Of a stretch of DNA of 6,296 nucleotides, positions 1 through 5,803 are shown one piece after another. The DNA lies in NCBI GenBank assembly GCA_900553155.1, contig USCM01000126.1, forward strand, positions 1 to 6,296, written 5' to 3'. Position 1 is the stretch's first letter. Every line of letters begins with the position of its first letter. Under the pieces are notes generated by a model that worked only from the letters and a program-made list of their open reading frames with translations, was not told the origin of the DNA and made no database searches. Made by a program: the position numbers and the translations under genes. Source of the stretch: an uncultured Prevotella sp. (GTDB lineage: Bacteria; Bacteroidota; Bacteroidia; Bacteroidales; Bacteroidaceae).

Positions 1-871
1 GAACAGCAGCGGTGAATGCGAGACGAGAGTCAGAGTCGATGTTGATCTTGCAAACTGCAGAAGCAGAAGCCTTGCGGAGCTGCTCCTCAGGAATACCAAC
101 AGCGTCAGGCAACTTGCCACCGTACTCGTTGATCATGTCAACATACTCCTGTGGTACAGAAGAAGAACCGTGGAGAACGATTGGGAAGCCCGGGAGCTTC
201 TCCATGATCTCGTCGAGGACGTCGAATGCCAATGGAGGAGGAACGAGCTTGCCAGTCTTCGGGTCGCGTGTGCACTGCTCCGGAGTGAACTTGTAAGCAC
301 CGTGTGAAGTACCGATAGAGATAGCCAATGAGTCAACACCTGTGCGGCTTGTGAAGTCGATAACCTCCTCAGGCTTTGTATAGTGGCATACCTCAGATGA
401 AACCTCATCCTCAACACCTGCCAATACACCGAGCTCACCCTCTACAGTTACGTCGAACTGATGAGCGTAATCTACTACCTTCTTTGTAAGAGCGATGTTC
501 TCCTCGTAAGGAAGTGAAGAACCGTCGATCATTACTGAAGAGAAGCCGAGGTCTACACAGCTCTTGCAAAGCTCGAAGCTGTCTCCGTGGTCGAGGTGAA
601 GAACAATCTCAGGATGCTTGCAGCCAAGCTCCTTAGCATACTCAACAGCACCCTCTGCCATGTAGCGGAGAAGAGTCTCGTTGGCGTAGTTGCGGGCACC
701 CTTAGAAACCTGAAGGATAACCGGTGACTTCAATTCTGAAGAAGCCTTGATGATAGCCTGAAGCTGCTCGAGGTTGTTGAAGTTGAATGCAGGAATTGCA
801 TAACCACCCTTGATGGCTCTTGCGAACATATCACGTGTGTTCACCAAGCCCAATTCTTTGTAGTTTACCAT
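1..871 (-). CDS. fba: Class II fructose-bisphosphate aldolase, 3' end cut by window edge
   Basis: This zinc-dependent cytosolic aldolase interconverts fructose 1,6-bisphosphate with dihydroxyacetone phosphate and glyceraldehyde 3-phosphate in glycolysis and gluconeogenesis. I translated the minus strand from the ATG complementary to 869-871 and obtained 290 uninterrupted codons to the edge. Family motifs appear in order: LHLDHGDS (about 91-98, D94 and zinc ligand H95), VEGELGVLAG (143-152), GTSHGAYKF (187-195, zinc ligand H190), VLHGSSSVP (232-240, zinc ligand H234) and KINIDSDSRLAF (275-286, phosphate/substrate loop N277-D279). Roles are assigned by analogy with E. coli FbaA. Bacteroidales homologues run to roughly 330 residues, so about 40 C-terminal residues are missing because of the window, not a mutation. 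The start follows an A/T-rich stretch with no Shine-Dalgarno sequence, typical of Bacteroidetes. The gene has its own promoter at 988-1018 and a leader of about 110 nt. Nothing is odd in the visible part. Confidence 0.97.
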   Translation of the reverse strand, partial: MVNYKELGLVNTRDMFARAIKGGYAIPAFNFNNLEQLQAIIKASSELKSPVILQVSKGARNYANETLLRYMAEGAVEYAKELGCKHPEIVLHLDHGDSFELCKSCVDLGFSSVMIDGSSLPYEENIALTKKVVDYAHQFDVTVEGELGVLAGVEDEVSSEVCHYTKPEEVIDFTSRTGVDSLAISIGTSHGAYKFTPEQCTRDPKTGKLVPPPLAFDVLDEIMEKLPGFPIVLHGSSSVPQEYVDMINEYGGKLPDAVGIPEEQLRKASASAVCKINIDSDSRLAFTAAV

Positions 872-924
872 AATTGTTATTTGTTTTTTATAAAACGTTG
901 TTATCGTTATTCCTTTTTTAGAAA

Positions 925-976
925 GCAACAATCGTGCCATTCGAGCATTGGCATAGTGTATATTGCAGATTGTTGC
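925..976 (-). promoter_or_regulatory. Structured 5' leader hairpin of the aldolase mRNA
   Basis: GCAACAATC at 925-933 and GATTGTTGC at 968-976 are perfectly complementary (9 bp). Inside lies a second stem, TGCCA at 935-939 with TGGCA at 949-953. With transcription starting near 981-982, as the promoter predicts, this structure would sit at the extreme 5' end of the aldolase mRNA, about 55 nt before the start codon. No T-run follows on the minus strand, so it does not look like a terminator. A 5'-terminal stem that stabilises the mRNA, or a binding site in the leader, is the inference. The sequence shows only the pairing potential. Confidence 0.45.
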
Positions 977-987
977 CTTACCACGTG

Positions 988-1018
988 CAAAGTTAATATT
1001 TTAATTTGTCACAACAAA
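988..1018 (-). promoter_or_regulatory. Bacteroidetes-type promoter of the aldolase gene
   Basis: On the minus strand TTTG (complement of 1015-1018) is followed after exactly 19 bp by TAACTTTG (complement of 988-995). This is a full match to the Bacteroidetes housekeeping consensus TTTG-N19-TAnnTTTG. The predicted transcription start is near 981-982, giving a leader of about 110 nt before the aldolase ATG. Confidence 0.8.
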
Positions 1019-1061
1019 GTATAGATACGTTTTTTTATGTTTCCTTTAACTTACAGATTCT

Positions 1062-1085
1062 TTACAAATAGTATTTTGTAATACT
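1062..1085. repeat. Two overlapping A/T-rich inverted repeats
   Basis: TTACAAA (1062-1068) and TTTGTAA (1075-1081) form a perfect 7-bp inverted repeat around six bases. AGTATT (1070-1075) and AATACT (1080-1085) form a second, overlapping 6-bp one. They lie about 45 bp upstream of the aldolase -33 box and just past the end of the predicted minus-strand small RNA. The symmetry could mark a regulator site. The low GC content makes chance palindromes common, so this is a weak call. Confidence 0.3.
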
Positions 1086-1134
1086 TACTTTGCAAATTAA
1101 GCCGCAACGAGAATGTGAACGGCACGTATGGATA

Positions 1135-1197
1135 TAAAAAAAGGGGCTCCGCCGAGTCCCAATCTTTGTTAACCTTAAATCTAATACCATGAAAAAC
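1135..1197 (-). ncRNA. Candidate small noncoding RNA, about 60 nt
   Basis: This short minus-strand stretch has a complete transcription unit of its own. A consensus Bacteroidetes promoter (1202-1232) predicts a start near 1195-1197, and an intrinsic terminator ends at a seven-U run (1136-1142). No open reading frame of meaningful length lies between them. The body is A/U-rich and largely unpaired, and the 3' end is a 7-bp GC-rich stem. This architecture, an unpaired 5' part plus terminator hairpin, is common for base-pairing regulatory sRNAs. The unit is divergent from porT and upstream of the aldolase in the same direction. The terminator should prevent it from being an aldolase leader. I think similar blocks recur in Bacteroidales intergenic regions but cannot confirm this here. 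The function is unknown. Confidence 0.55.
1136..1160 (-). terminator. Intrinsic terminator of the candidate small RNA
   Basis: Read on the minus strand, GGGACTC (complement of 1154-1160), a GGCG loop and GAGCCCC (complement of 1143-1149) form a 7-bp stem with one G-U pair. Seven consecutive U residues (complement of 1136-1142) follow immediately. On the plus strand no T-run follows the stem, so the orientation is clear. No minus-strand protein gene lies upstream, so it must serve the short transcript starting near 1197. Confidence 0.75.
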
Positions 1198-1201
1198 ATT
1201 G

Positions 1202-1232
1202 CAAATTTATAGCTTTTAAGCCAAATGGCAAA
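1202..1232 (-). promoter_or_regulatory. Bacteroidetes-type promoter of the candidate small RNA
   Basis: On the minus strand TTTG (complement of 1229-1232) and TAAATTTG (complement of 1202-1209) are separated by exactly 19 bp, a full consensus match. The predicted start is near 1195-1197, about 60 nt before the terminator U-run. It points away from porT, whose own promoter I could not identify between here and 1350. Confidence 0.7.
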
Positions 1233-1350
1233 ACTTTTGTAACGTTATTTTTATAATAATGTACACGCGTACTTAATTTATTGATGTATGTCAACGTAAA
1301 ATGTACGGCGTATGGCAATAAACCCGACAAAACTGCGTTATTAAAATACA

Positions 1351-2097
1351 ATGAAACAAATAGCCCTTATTATATATCTATGTGTCGTGGCAATTATGCC
1401 GTCATTGGCACAGGAGCGTACGGTGGAGAACCGTCCGTATACCGACTTGCGCCCGCTTCACTTTGGTGTGGTGGTGGGTACGCACATGCAAGACATGGAG
1501 CTGCTTAATGCCGGTCCGCAAGTGATAACGCTTGACGACGGCACCACCCAGGAGACGCTTGTAAGTGCCGACCAGAGTCGTTGGGACCCAGGCATCAACG
1601 TGGGTGTCATTGCCGAGCTGCGTCTGTCTACGCATTTCCAGCTGCGTGTGGCTCCGATGATGTACTTCGGATCGCGCCACATCGTCTTTCGCGACCTCAA
1701 GACGCTCGACAGCAACGGCCAGCCTACAGAGACGCGACGCGAGATGAAGTCGGCATACATAGCCTGTTCGGGCGACATTATCTTTGCGGCGCCCCGCTTC
1801 AACAACCACAGGCCGTACCTTATGGCTGGTGTCGCGCCTATGTTCAACCTCAGCTCCAAGAGCAGCGATTACCTGAGGCTCAAGCGCCAGTCGTTCAACA
1901 TAGAGGTGGGTATGGGCTGCGACTTCTATCTGCCTTACTTCAAGCTGCGCCCCGAGCTTAAGTTTGTGTACGGATTGGGCAATGTCCTCGACACCAAGCA
2001 TCCGCAGGAGCTGCGCGACAAGAACCTGCTGAAGTATGCCAAGTCGGCATCCGAGGCTCGAACAAAGATGATAGTATTGAGTTTCTACTTTGAATAA
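1351..2097 (+). CDS. porT: PorT-family outer-membrane protein of type IX secretion
   Basis: The 248-residue product resembles PorT, which in Porphyromonas gingivalis is required to export gingipains through T9SS. It is thought to be an outer-membrane beta-barrel protein. Residues 1-20 form a signal peptide: Lys3, a hydrophobic core from about 4 to 16, and cleavage probably after SLA (18-20). The mature N-terminus carries the block ENRPYTDLRP (26-35), which I associate with PorT, followed by alternating hydrophobic and polar strands. The protein ends in FYFE, an aromatic-rich terminus typical of barrels. Length matches the family (about 240-250). The ATG at 1351 is preferred because it gives a complete signal peptide and follows an A-rich stretch. 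ridA begins 16 bp downstream with no terminator between, so the two are probably co-transcribed. No clear promoter is visible upstream. Assignment rests on recalled similarity, so a related porin-like protein remains possible. Confidence 0.82.
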   Translation: MKQIALIIYLCVVAIMPSLAQERTVENRPYTDLRPLHFGVVVGTHMQDMELLNAGPQVITLDDGTTQETLVSADQSRWDPGINVGVIAELRLSTHFQLRVAPMMYFGSRHIVFRDLKTLDSNGQPTETRREMKSAYIACSGDIIFAAPRFNNHRPYLMAGVAPMFNLSSKSSDYLRLKRQSFNIEVGMGCDFYLPYFKLRPELKFVYGLGNVLDTKHPQELRDKNLLKYAKSASEARTKMIVLSFYFE

Positions 2098-2113
2098 TAA
2101 TAACCATACAACT

Positions 2114-2491
2114 ATGAACAAAGCAATTAGCACTAACAATGCACCTGCCGCCATCGGTCCCTACTCACAGGCTATCGAGGCAAATGGTATGGTGTTCGCA
2201 TCGGGTCAGCTACCTATCGCCCCTGCAACAGGAGCCTTCGCAGAGGGCGGTATCAAGGAGCAGACACGCCAGTCGCTCACCAATGCACAGAACATCTTGA
2301 AGGAGGCAGGCACCGATCTTGCCCACGTGGTCAAGACCACTGTCTTCCTAAGCGATATGGACAACTTCGCTGCCATGAACGAGGTATACGCCGAGTTCTT
2401 CTCGCAGCCGTTCCCGGCACGCTCTGCCGTGGCTGTAAAGACGCTGCCAAAGAATGCGCTCGTAGAGGTTGAGTGTATTGCGGTGAAGTAG
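2114..2491 (+). CDS. ridA: RidA/YjgF family reactive intermediate imine deaminase
   Basis: RidA proteins are small cytosolic trimers that hydrolyse reactive enamines and imines, such as 2-aminoacrylate released by PLP-dependent dehydratases, protecting PLP enzymes from damage. This 125-residue product shows the family signature throughout: APAAIGPYSQA (10-20, with Y17), VFASGQLP (27-34), the central helix with EQTRQSLTNAQNIL (49-62), and FPARSAVAV (100-108), whose R103 binds the carboxylate. It ends with VEVECIAVK (117-125), including E120, which positions the catalytic water. An in-frame ATG exists at 2090 but would add MNNNNHTT and overlap the end of porT. The ATG at 2114 gives the normal family length and places Y17 and E120 at the same numbers as in E. 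coli RidA. The cysteine often found after the conserved Arg-Ser is alanine here, a common variation. It is probably the second gene of a porT-ridA operon. Confidence 0.94.
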   Translation: MNKAISTNNAPAAIGPYSQAIEANGMVFASGQLPIAPATGAFAEGGIKEQTRQSLTNAQNILKEAGTDLAHVVKTTVFLSDMDNFAAMNEVYAEFFSQPFPARSAVAVKTLPKNALVEVECIAVK

Positions 2492-2498
2492 AATAGTT

Positions 2499-2511
2499 GA
2501 AGCGTGGCTTC
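2499..2511 (+). terminator. Short hairpin after ridA, possible weak terminator
   Basis: GAAGC (2499-2503) and GCTTC (2507-2511) form a perfect 5-bp stem with a three-base loop, eight bases after the ridA stop codon. The following bases, TAATATTC, are only partly T-rich, so intrinsic termination here would be inefficient. It may instead protect the mRNA 3' end together with the larger hairpins that follow. Confidence 0.3.
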
Positions 2512-2518
2512 TAATATT

Positions 2519-2583
2519 CGTGTAATGGACGTATAATATTAACGTCCATTACACGATAAAATATATTATACGTTCATTATACG
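2519..2583. repeat. Three related 14-mers forming alternative hairpins between convergent genes
   Basis: CGTGTAATGGACGT (2519-2532) is perfectly complementary to ACGTCCATTACACG (2542-2555), giving a 14-bp stem with a nine-base loop. A third copy, ACGTTCATTATACG (2570-2583), matches the second arm except for two transitions. As RNA, both differences become G-U pairs, so the first arm can also pair fully with the third copy. Copies two and three are direct repeats 28 bp apart. The element fills the gap between the convergent ridA and ATPase genes. A role as a bidirectional transcription barrier or mRNA 3'-end protector is likely from position, although neither strand has a proper T-run. A protein-binding site is the alternative. 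Confidence 0.7.
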
Positions 2584-2589
2584 AGTATT

Positions 2590-5301
2590 TTATCCCCTAA
2601 CCAAGTGCCAAGCCTCTCTTATCCAAAGCACGAAGCTTGAGCCTATGGTTATTATAATCCAGTCTTGCAGCGACAGTCCTATAACATTGAAGAACTGTTG
2701 CAGCACCGGTGTCTCCACCATCACCACCTGTCCCGCAATTATTATGCCCGAGATATACAGTAGGCCGCGGCAACCCTTGAAGTGCAGCGCCGAGCGGTGT
2801 GTCTCGAAGGCACGCGCGTTGAACAGATAGAAGAAGTGGGTCATCACGAATATGGTGAAGAGCAGCGTAAGCTCGTATTCGGACAGATGTCCATCAGTCC
2901 AGAACGACACTGAGCCGACACCGGCAAACAGAGCGGCATAGTCAATCGACATCATATCGGTAAGACACTGCACGTCGGTATGCTTGAACACAAGCAGGAA
3001 GAAGAACAGCATCACGAAGAAGAATCCACCCACACCTAATATCTCGGAGAGCATCGGGCGGTTAAGGATGAAAGCCTGGCGGTTGCGTGGCTTGTCTGCC
3101 ATAACGCTCTCGGATGGCGGCAGCGAGGCAAGAGCCATAGCCGCAAAGGTGTCCATGATGAGGTTTATCCACAGCATCTGCGTAACGGTGAGCGGCGACT
3201 CGGTACCCATAAAGGCGCCGATAAGCACGATAAGGCACGCCGTAACGTTCACCGTAAGCTGGAAGAGCAAGAAGCGCTGGATGTTCTGGTACAGCGAGCG
3301 TCCCCACATCACAGCCTTTCCGATAGACGCAAACGAGTTGTCGACGATGGTTATGTCGCTCGCCTCCTTAGCCACTGATGTTCCGTCGCCCATCGACAAA
3401 CCCACCTGGGCAGCCTTCAAGGCAGGAGCGTCGTTGGTGCCGTCGCCTGTAACAGCCACCACCTGACCCAGTTTCTGCAACGACTCTACCAGTCGCTTCT
3501 TGTCCATTGGGCGGGCACGGGCTATAATCTTAAGGTCGAGCACGCGCTCCATAACCTCCTTGTCGGTAAGGGCGGCAAACTCGGGACCGGTGATGATATT
3601 GTCGTCGGTGTCCTTGTCGGTCCACAAGCCTATCTGTCTGCCTATCTCACGAGCCGTAGCCGGTGTGTCGCCGGTAACAATCTTGATGCTTATGCCAGCG
3701 TCGAGGCACTCCTTAACGGCAGCTGGCACGTCGGCACGCACGGGGTCGGCAATGGCAGCAATGCCAATAAAGTGGAGATGTTCGGCAGCCACCTTGCCGT
3801 CGGCAATAGCCACCTCGTTCTCGTCGAGTATGTCGAAGGCAAATCCAAGAGTGCGCATGGCACGGTTCTGATATTCGAGAAGCTGCTTCTCTATGCTGCC
3901 GCCAGTGGCTCCCTCGCCCGCAGTCTTGCACAGCGAGAACACTATCTCGGGCGCACCCTTTACATATATAATACGCTTGCCGGGCATCAGAGCCGACTTA
4001 ACCACTGTTGCCATATACTTGCGCTCGGTGGTGAAGGGCAGCTGCTCGGTTATCTCGGCATCCTCGCGCAGCTTGCGGTAGTCGATGCCGTGGCTGTTGA
4101 GCCACAGCAAGAGTGCGCCTTCTGTAGGATTGCCAAGCACACGCGGATGCTCAGGGTCGGTAAAGTCGAGCTGCGCAGTAGAGTTGACGGCAATGCCCTC
4201 TGTAACGGCAGAAGTGTCGGGCGCAACGCCATAGAATTGTGCGTCGTCCACGCGCATCTGGTTCTGTGTAAGCGTGCCGGTCTTGTCGGTGCATATCACG
4301 GTAGTGGCGCCCATCGTCTCGCAAGCGTGCATCTTGCGCACGAGGTTGTTGGTCTTAAGCATACGGCGCATGCTGTATGCCAAGCTAAGCGTCACAGCCA
4401 TAGGCAGACCCTCTGGCACCGACACCACAATCAGCGTGACGGCAATCATCAGCGTCTGCAACACGTATGCAATGAACGGCATAAGCTCGAAGCCCTGGTA
4501 CGAGGACGAGAAGAAGTAGATAAGTATGCGGCCCACGATGATGCCGGCACCCACAACGTAGCTCATCTTGGCAACCCACTTGCCGAGGCGGTCGAGCTGC
4601 TCGTCGAGAGGTGTGCGCACCGAGTTGTCTATCTGTACTGCCTCAAACACCTTGCCCTGTTCGGTGGCGTCGCCAATGGCAGTAACACGCATTATGCCGT
4701 GGCCCTCCATCACCTTGGTGCCCTTCATTACGTGGTTGGACGCAAAGGTGGCGTCCTTGTCGAACAGGCTCTCGTCGGTTGTCTTGGGACACATAGGCTC
4801 GCCGGTAAGTGTCGACTCGTCAACGCTCAGCTGCACAGCCTCCAACAATTCGCCGTCGGCAGGCACCTCCTCGCCGGTGTTAAGCACAACGATGTCGCCC
4901 ACAACGATGCTTCGGCGTGGCACCTCGGTGGTGTTCGACTGGCGTATAACCTCTACAGGCTCGTCGTCGTTCACCTGGTTGAGTATGGCAAACTCCTTGT
5001 CGGCTTGATATTCAAAGTAGAAAGACAGTCCGGTGGCAAGCAGTATGGCTACAAAGATGCCGCCCGGCTCGAAGAATACGGCAGCGCCGTGTCCCAGACC
5101 GATGTACTCGTAGAACGCTATGCCTATCGAGAGTAATCCGGCAATAATAAGGATAATGATTAGAGGGTCCTTGAATTTATCAAGAAACTGCAGCCATAGA
5201 GGTTCCTTGGCGGGTGGCGTAAGCACGTTCTCGCCATGTTCCTTTCGGCTTGCTTCTACCTCTTGGGCTGATAACCCAGTGAAGTGATGTTTTGTTTCCA
5301 T
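2590..5301 (-). CDS. Calcium-translocating P-type ATPase, PMCA (P2B) type
   Basis: This inner-membrane pump uses ATP to export Ca2+ from the cytoplasm through a phospho-aspartate intermediate. All P-type landmarks are intact in the 903 residues: LTGEP (165-169, actuator domain), PEGLP in TM4 (296-300), DKTGTLT with phosphorylated D339, KGAPE of the nucleotide domain (448-452), TGDTPATA (543-550), and TGDGTNDAP (618-626) of the hinge. I count ten membrane spans: near 47-65, 79-97, 246-266, 277-295, 680-698, 708-727, 752-773, 809-828, 846-864 and 880-897. TM6 contains WINLIMDTF, with ion ligands N713 and D717. TM5 reads QLTVNVTACL and lacks the SERCA-type glutamate, which indicates P2B with a single Ca2+ site formed with E297, N713 and D717. 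No calmodulin-binding tail is present, as expected for a bacterial member. It is transcribed alone, converging on porT-ridA. A role in cation homeostasis is secure; Ca2+ specificity is inferred from the subtype. Confidence 0.96.
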   Translation of the reverse strand: METKHHFTGLSAQEVEASRKEHGENVLTPPAKEPLWLQFLDKFKDPLIIILIIAGLLSIGIAFYEYIGLGHGAAVFFEPGGIFVAILLATGLSFYFEYQADKEFAILNQVNDDEPVEVIRQSNTTEVPRRSIVVGDIVVLNTGEEVPADGELLEAVQLSVDESTLTGEPMCPKTTDESLFDKDATFASNHVMKGTKVMEGHGIMRVTAIGDATEQGKVFEAVQIDNSVRTPLDEQLDRLGKWVAKMSYVVGAGIIVGRILIYFFSSSYQGFELMPFIAYVLQTLMIAVTLIVVSVPEGLPMAVTLSLAYSMRRMLKTNNLVRKMHACETMGATTVICTDKTGTLTQNQMRVDDAQFYGVAPDTSAVTEGIAVNSTAQLDFTDPEHPRVLGNPTEGALLLWLNSHGIDYRKLREDAEITEQLPFTTERKYMATVVKSALMPGKRIIYVKGAPEIVFSLCKTAGEGATGGSIEKQLLEYQNRAMRTLGFAFDILDENEVAIADGKVAAEHLHFIGIAAIADPVRADVPAAVKECLDAGISIKIVTGDTPATAREIGRQIGLWTDKDTDDNIITGPEFAALTDKEVMERVLDLKIIARARPMDKKRLVESLQKLGQVVAVTGDGTNDAPALKAAQVGLSMGDGTSVAKEASDITIVDNSFASIGKAVMWGRSLYQNIQRFLLFQLTVNVTACLIVLIGAFMGTESPLTVTQMLWINLIMDTFAAMALASLPPSESVMADKPRNRQAFILNRPMLSEILGVGGFFFVMLFFFLLVFKHTDVQCLTDMMSIDYAALFAGVGSVSFWTDGHLSEYELTLLFTIFVMTHFFYLFNARAFETHRSALHFKGCRGLLYISGIIIAGQVVMVETPVLQQFFNVIGLSLQDWIIITIGSSFVLWIREAWHLVRG

Positions 5302-5360
5302 TGTTGATTTATTGATAGTGTTTTTTGTTAATGCTTTCTCTGAATATACATTGTTTATAT

Positions 5361-5380
5361 AAGGCGGTATTATCCGCCTT
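5361..5380. promoter_or_regulatory. Inverted repeat beside the ATPase -7 box, possible operator
   Basis: AAGGCGG (5361-5367) and CCGCCTT (5374-5380) form a perfect 7-bp inverted repeat around TATTAT, in otherwise A/T-rich DNA. The repeat begins one base downstream of the -7 box on the minus strand and would cover the transcription start. That position suits a repressor operator or a hairpin at the 5' end of the mRNA. No T-run follows on either strand, so a terminator is less likely. The regulator is unknown. Confidence 0.5.
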
Positions 5381-5381
5381 G

Positions 5382-5389
5382 CAAAGGTA
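5382..5389 (-). promoter_or_regulatory. Probable -7 box of the Ca2+-ATPase gene
   Basis: The minus strand reads TACCTTTG, a full match to TAnnTTTG, placing transcription start near 5375-5377 and giving a leader of about 75 nt. No TTTG lies at the expected 19-bp spacing (the bases there read GTCG), so the -33 element is poor. This suggests weak or activator-dependent expression. Confidence 0.6.
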
Positions 5390-5446
5390 ACAATTTTACC
5401 AAATAAAACGACATCGACGACAATACAATTATGTTACAAATTATCT

Positions 5447-5512
5447 AAGACAAGAGGACAGGAGGACAGGGTGTATATTTTAAGACAGGAGAACATAAGA
5501 ACAAGAGAGTAG
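5447..5512 (+). repeat. Purine-rich imperfect 8-base repeat
   Basis: Two blocks are built from units resembling RRRGRACA. The first (5447-5468) reads AAGACA, AGAGGACA, GGAGGACA. The second (about 5482-5512) reads AAGACA, GGAGAACA, TAAGAACA, AGAGAGTA. A further GAGAACATGAG lies at 5535-5545. The plus strand is almost free of C outside the unit ending, so strand asymmetry is strong. It has no coding potential. It may be a slippage-derived tract or part of a dispersed intergenic repeat together with the hairpin cluster that follows. Confidence 0.6.
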
Positions 5513-5549
5513 GATGTAGACGGCTTGGGTATATGAGAACATGAGTTTG

Positions 5550-5673
5550 GTTGGGCTTTCAGCCCAACACTCGCAGCTTGCGTTCATCCCTCTTATGGAA
5601 CGGCGAACTCCCGTTCGCCGAGCAAGCGAGGTTTAAGATATAGTGAGTGTGTGTCCACTCGCCGTAGGCGGTG
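5550..5673. repeat. Cluster of GC-rich hairpins, probable dispersed palindromic repeat
   Basis: GTTGGGCT (5550-5557) pairs with AGCCCAAC (5561-5568) across TTC. CGGCGAAC (5601-5608) pairs with GTTCGCCG (5613-5620) across TCCC. Around the second hairpin, CTTGC (5577-5581) pairs with GCAAG (5622-5626) and CTCG (5570-5573) with CGAG (5627-5630), leaving a three-base bulge. A fourth hairpin has CGCC (5660-5663) with GGCG (5667-5670), extended by CAC/GTG. The heptamer CACTCGC occurs at 5568-5574 and again at 5656-5662. GC content rises sharply compared with the flanks. This density suits a REP- or MITE-like element. I believe similar blocks recur in Prevotella and Bacteroides genomes, but that is recollection and was not searched. 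Confidence 0.6.
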
Positions 5674-5767
5674 TGAACAACAACCAACTTCTCACCTATA
5701 AACTCCAGTTTGTATCACTCCTAATGTCGAATGAACCTAAAATATTAGTATTTTTATTCTCTTATTA

Positions 5768-5798
5768 TTTGTAGGTTAAAAATATTTACCTAACTTTG
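5768..5798 (+). promoter_or_regulatory. Bacteroidetes-type promoter of the structured RNA region
   Basis: TTTG (5768-5771) and TAACTTTG (5791-5798) are separated by exactly 19 bp, a full match to the consensus, in A/T-rich DNA. Transcription should start near 5804-5806. No other plus-strand promoter is evident before the gene at 6233, so this promoter probably drives both the RNA and that gene. Confidence 0.8.
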
Positions 5799-5803
5799 CA
5801 AAC

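Noticed and set aside
12..438. Open frames of about 95-100 codons at the left edge on both strands
   Set aside because: They overlap the aldolase reading frame, which is continuous from 871 to the edge and carries all class II motifs.
1189..1212. Seven-codon frame MKNIANL on the plus strand
   Set aside because: It is antisense to the candidate small RNA and covers part of its promoter. There is no evidence of a plus-strand transcript, and the minus-strand signals explain the sequence better.
1236..1261. Possible porT promoter (TTTG at 1236-1239, TAATAATG at 1254-1261)
   Set aside because: The spacing is 14 bp instead of about 19, and the second box has two mismatches in its conserved positions.
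2090..2113. Upstream ATG that would extend RidA by eight residues
   Set aside because: It overlaps the last codons of porT and adds MNNNNHTT, which does not belong to the family. The ATG at 2114 gives the normal length and residue numbering.
1402..2154. A 250-codon open frame on the minus strand
   Set aside because: It is antisense to porT and the start of ridA. The plus-strand frame has a proper signal peptide and family motifs, and the antisense product resembles nothing.
3772..5136. A 454-codon open frame on the plus strand
   Set aside because: It lies wholly inside and antisense to the Ca2+-ATPase gene, whose frame shows every P-type motif. The antisense translation is rich in His, Leu and Ala without any recognisable domain, as expected of a shadow frame.
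5447..5512. Possible CRISPR-like or tandem array
   Set aside because: Units are about 8 bases and imperfect, with no unique spacers between longer identical repeats.
5541..5636. 31-codon frame ending in VRRASEV through the hairpin cluster
   Set aside because: The sequence is accounted for by perfect palindromes, there is no promoter or start context, and it is most likely a by-product of a repeat.
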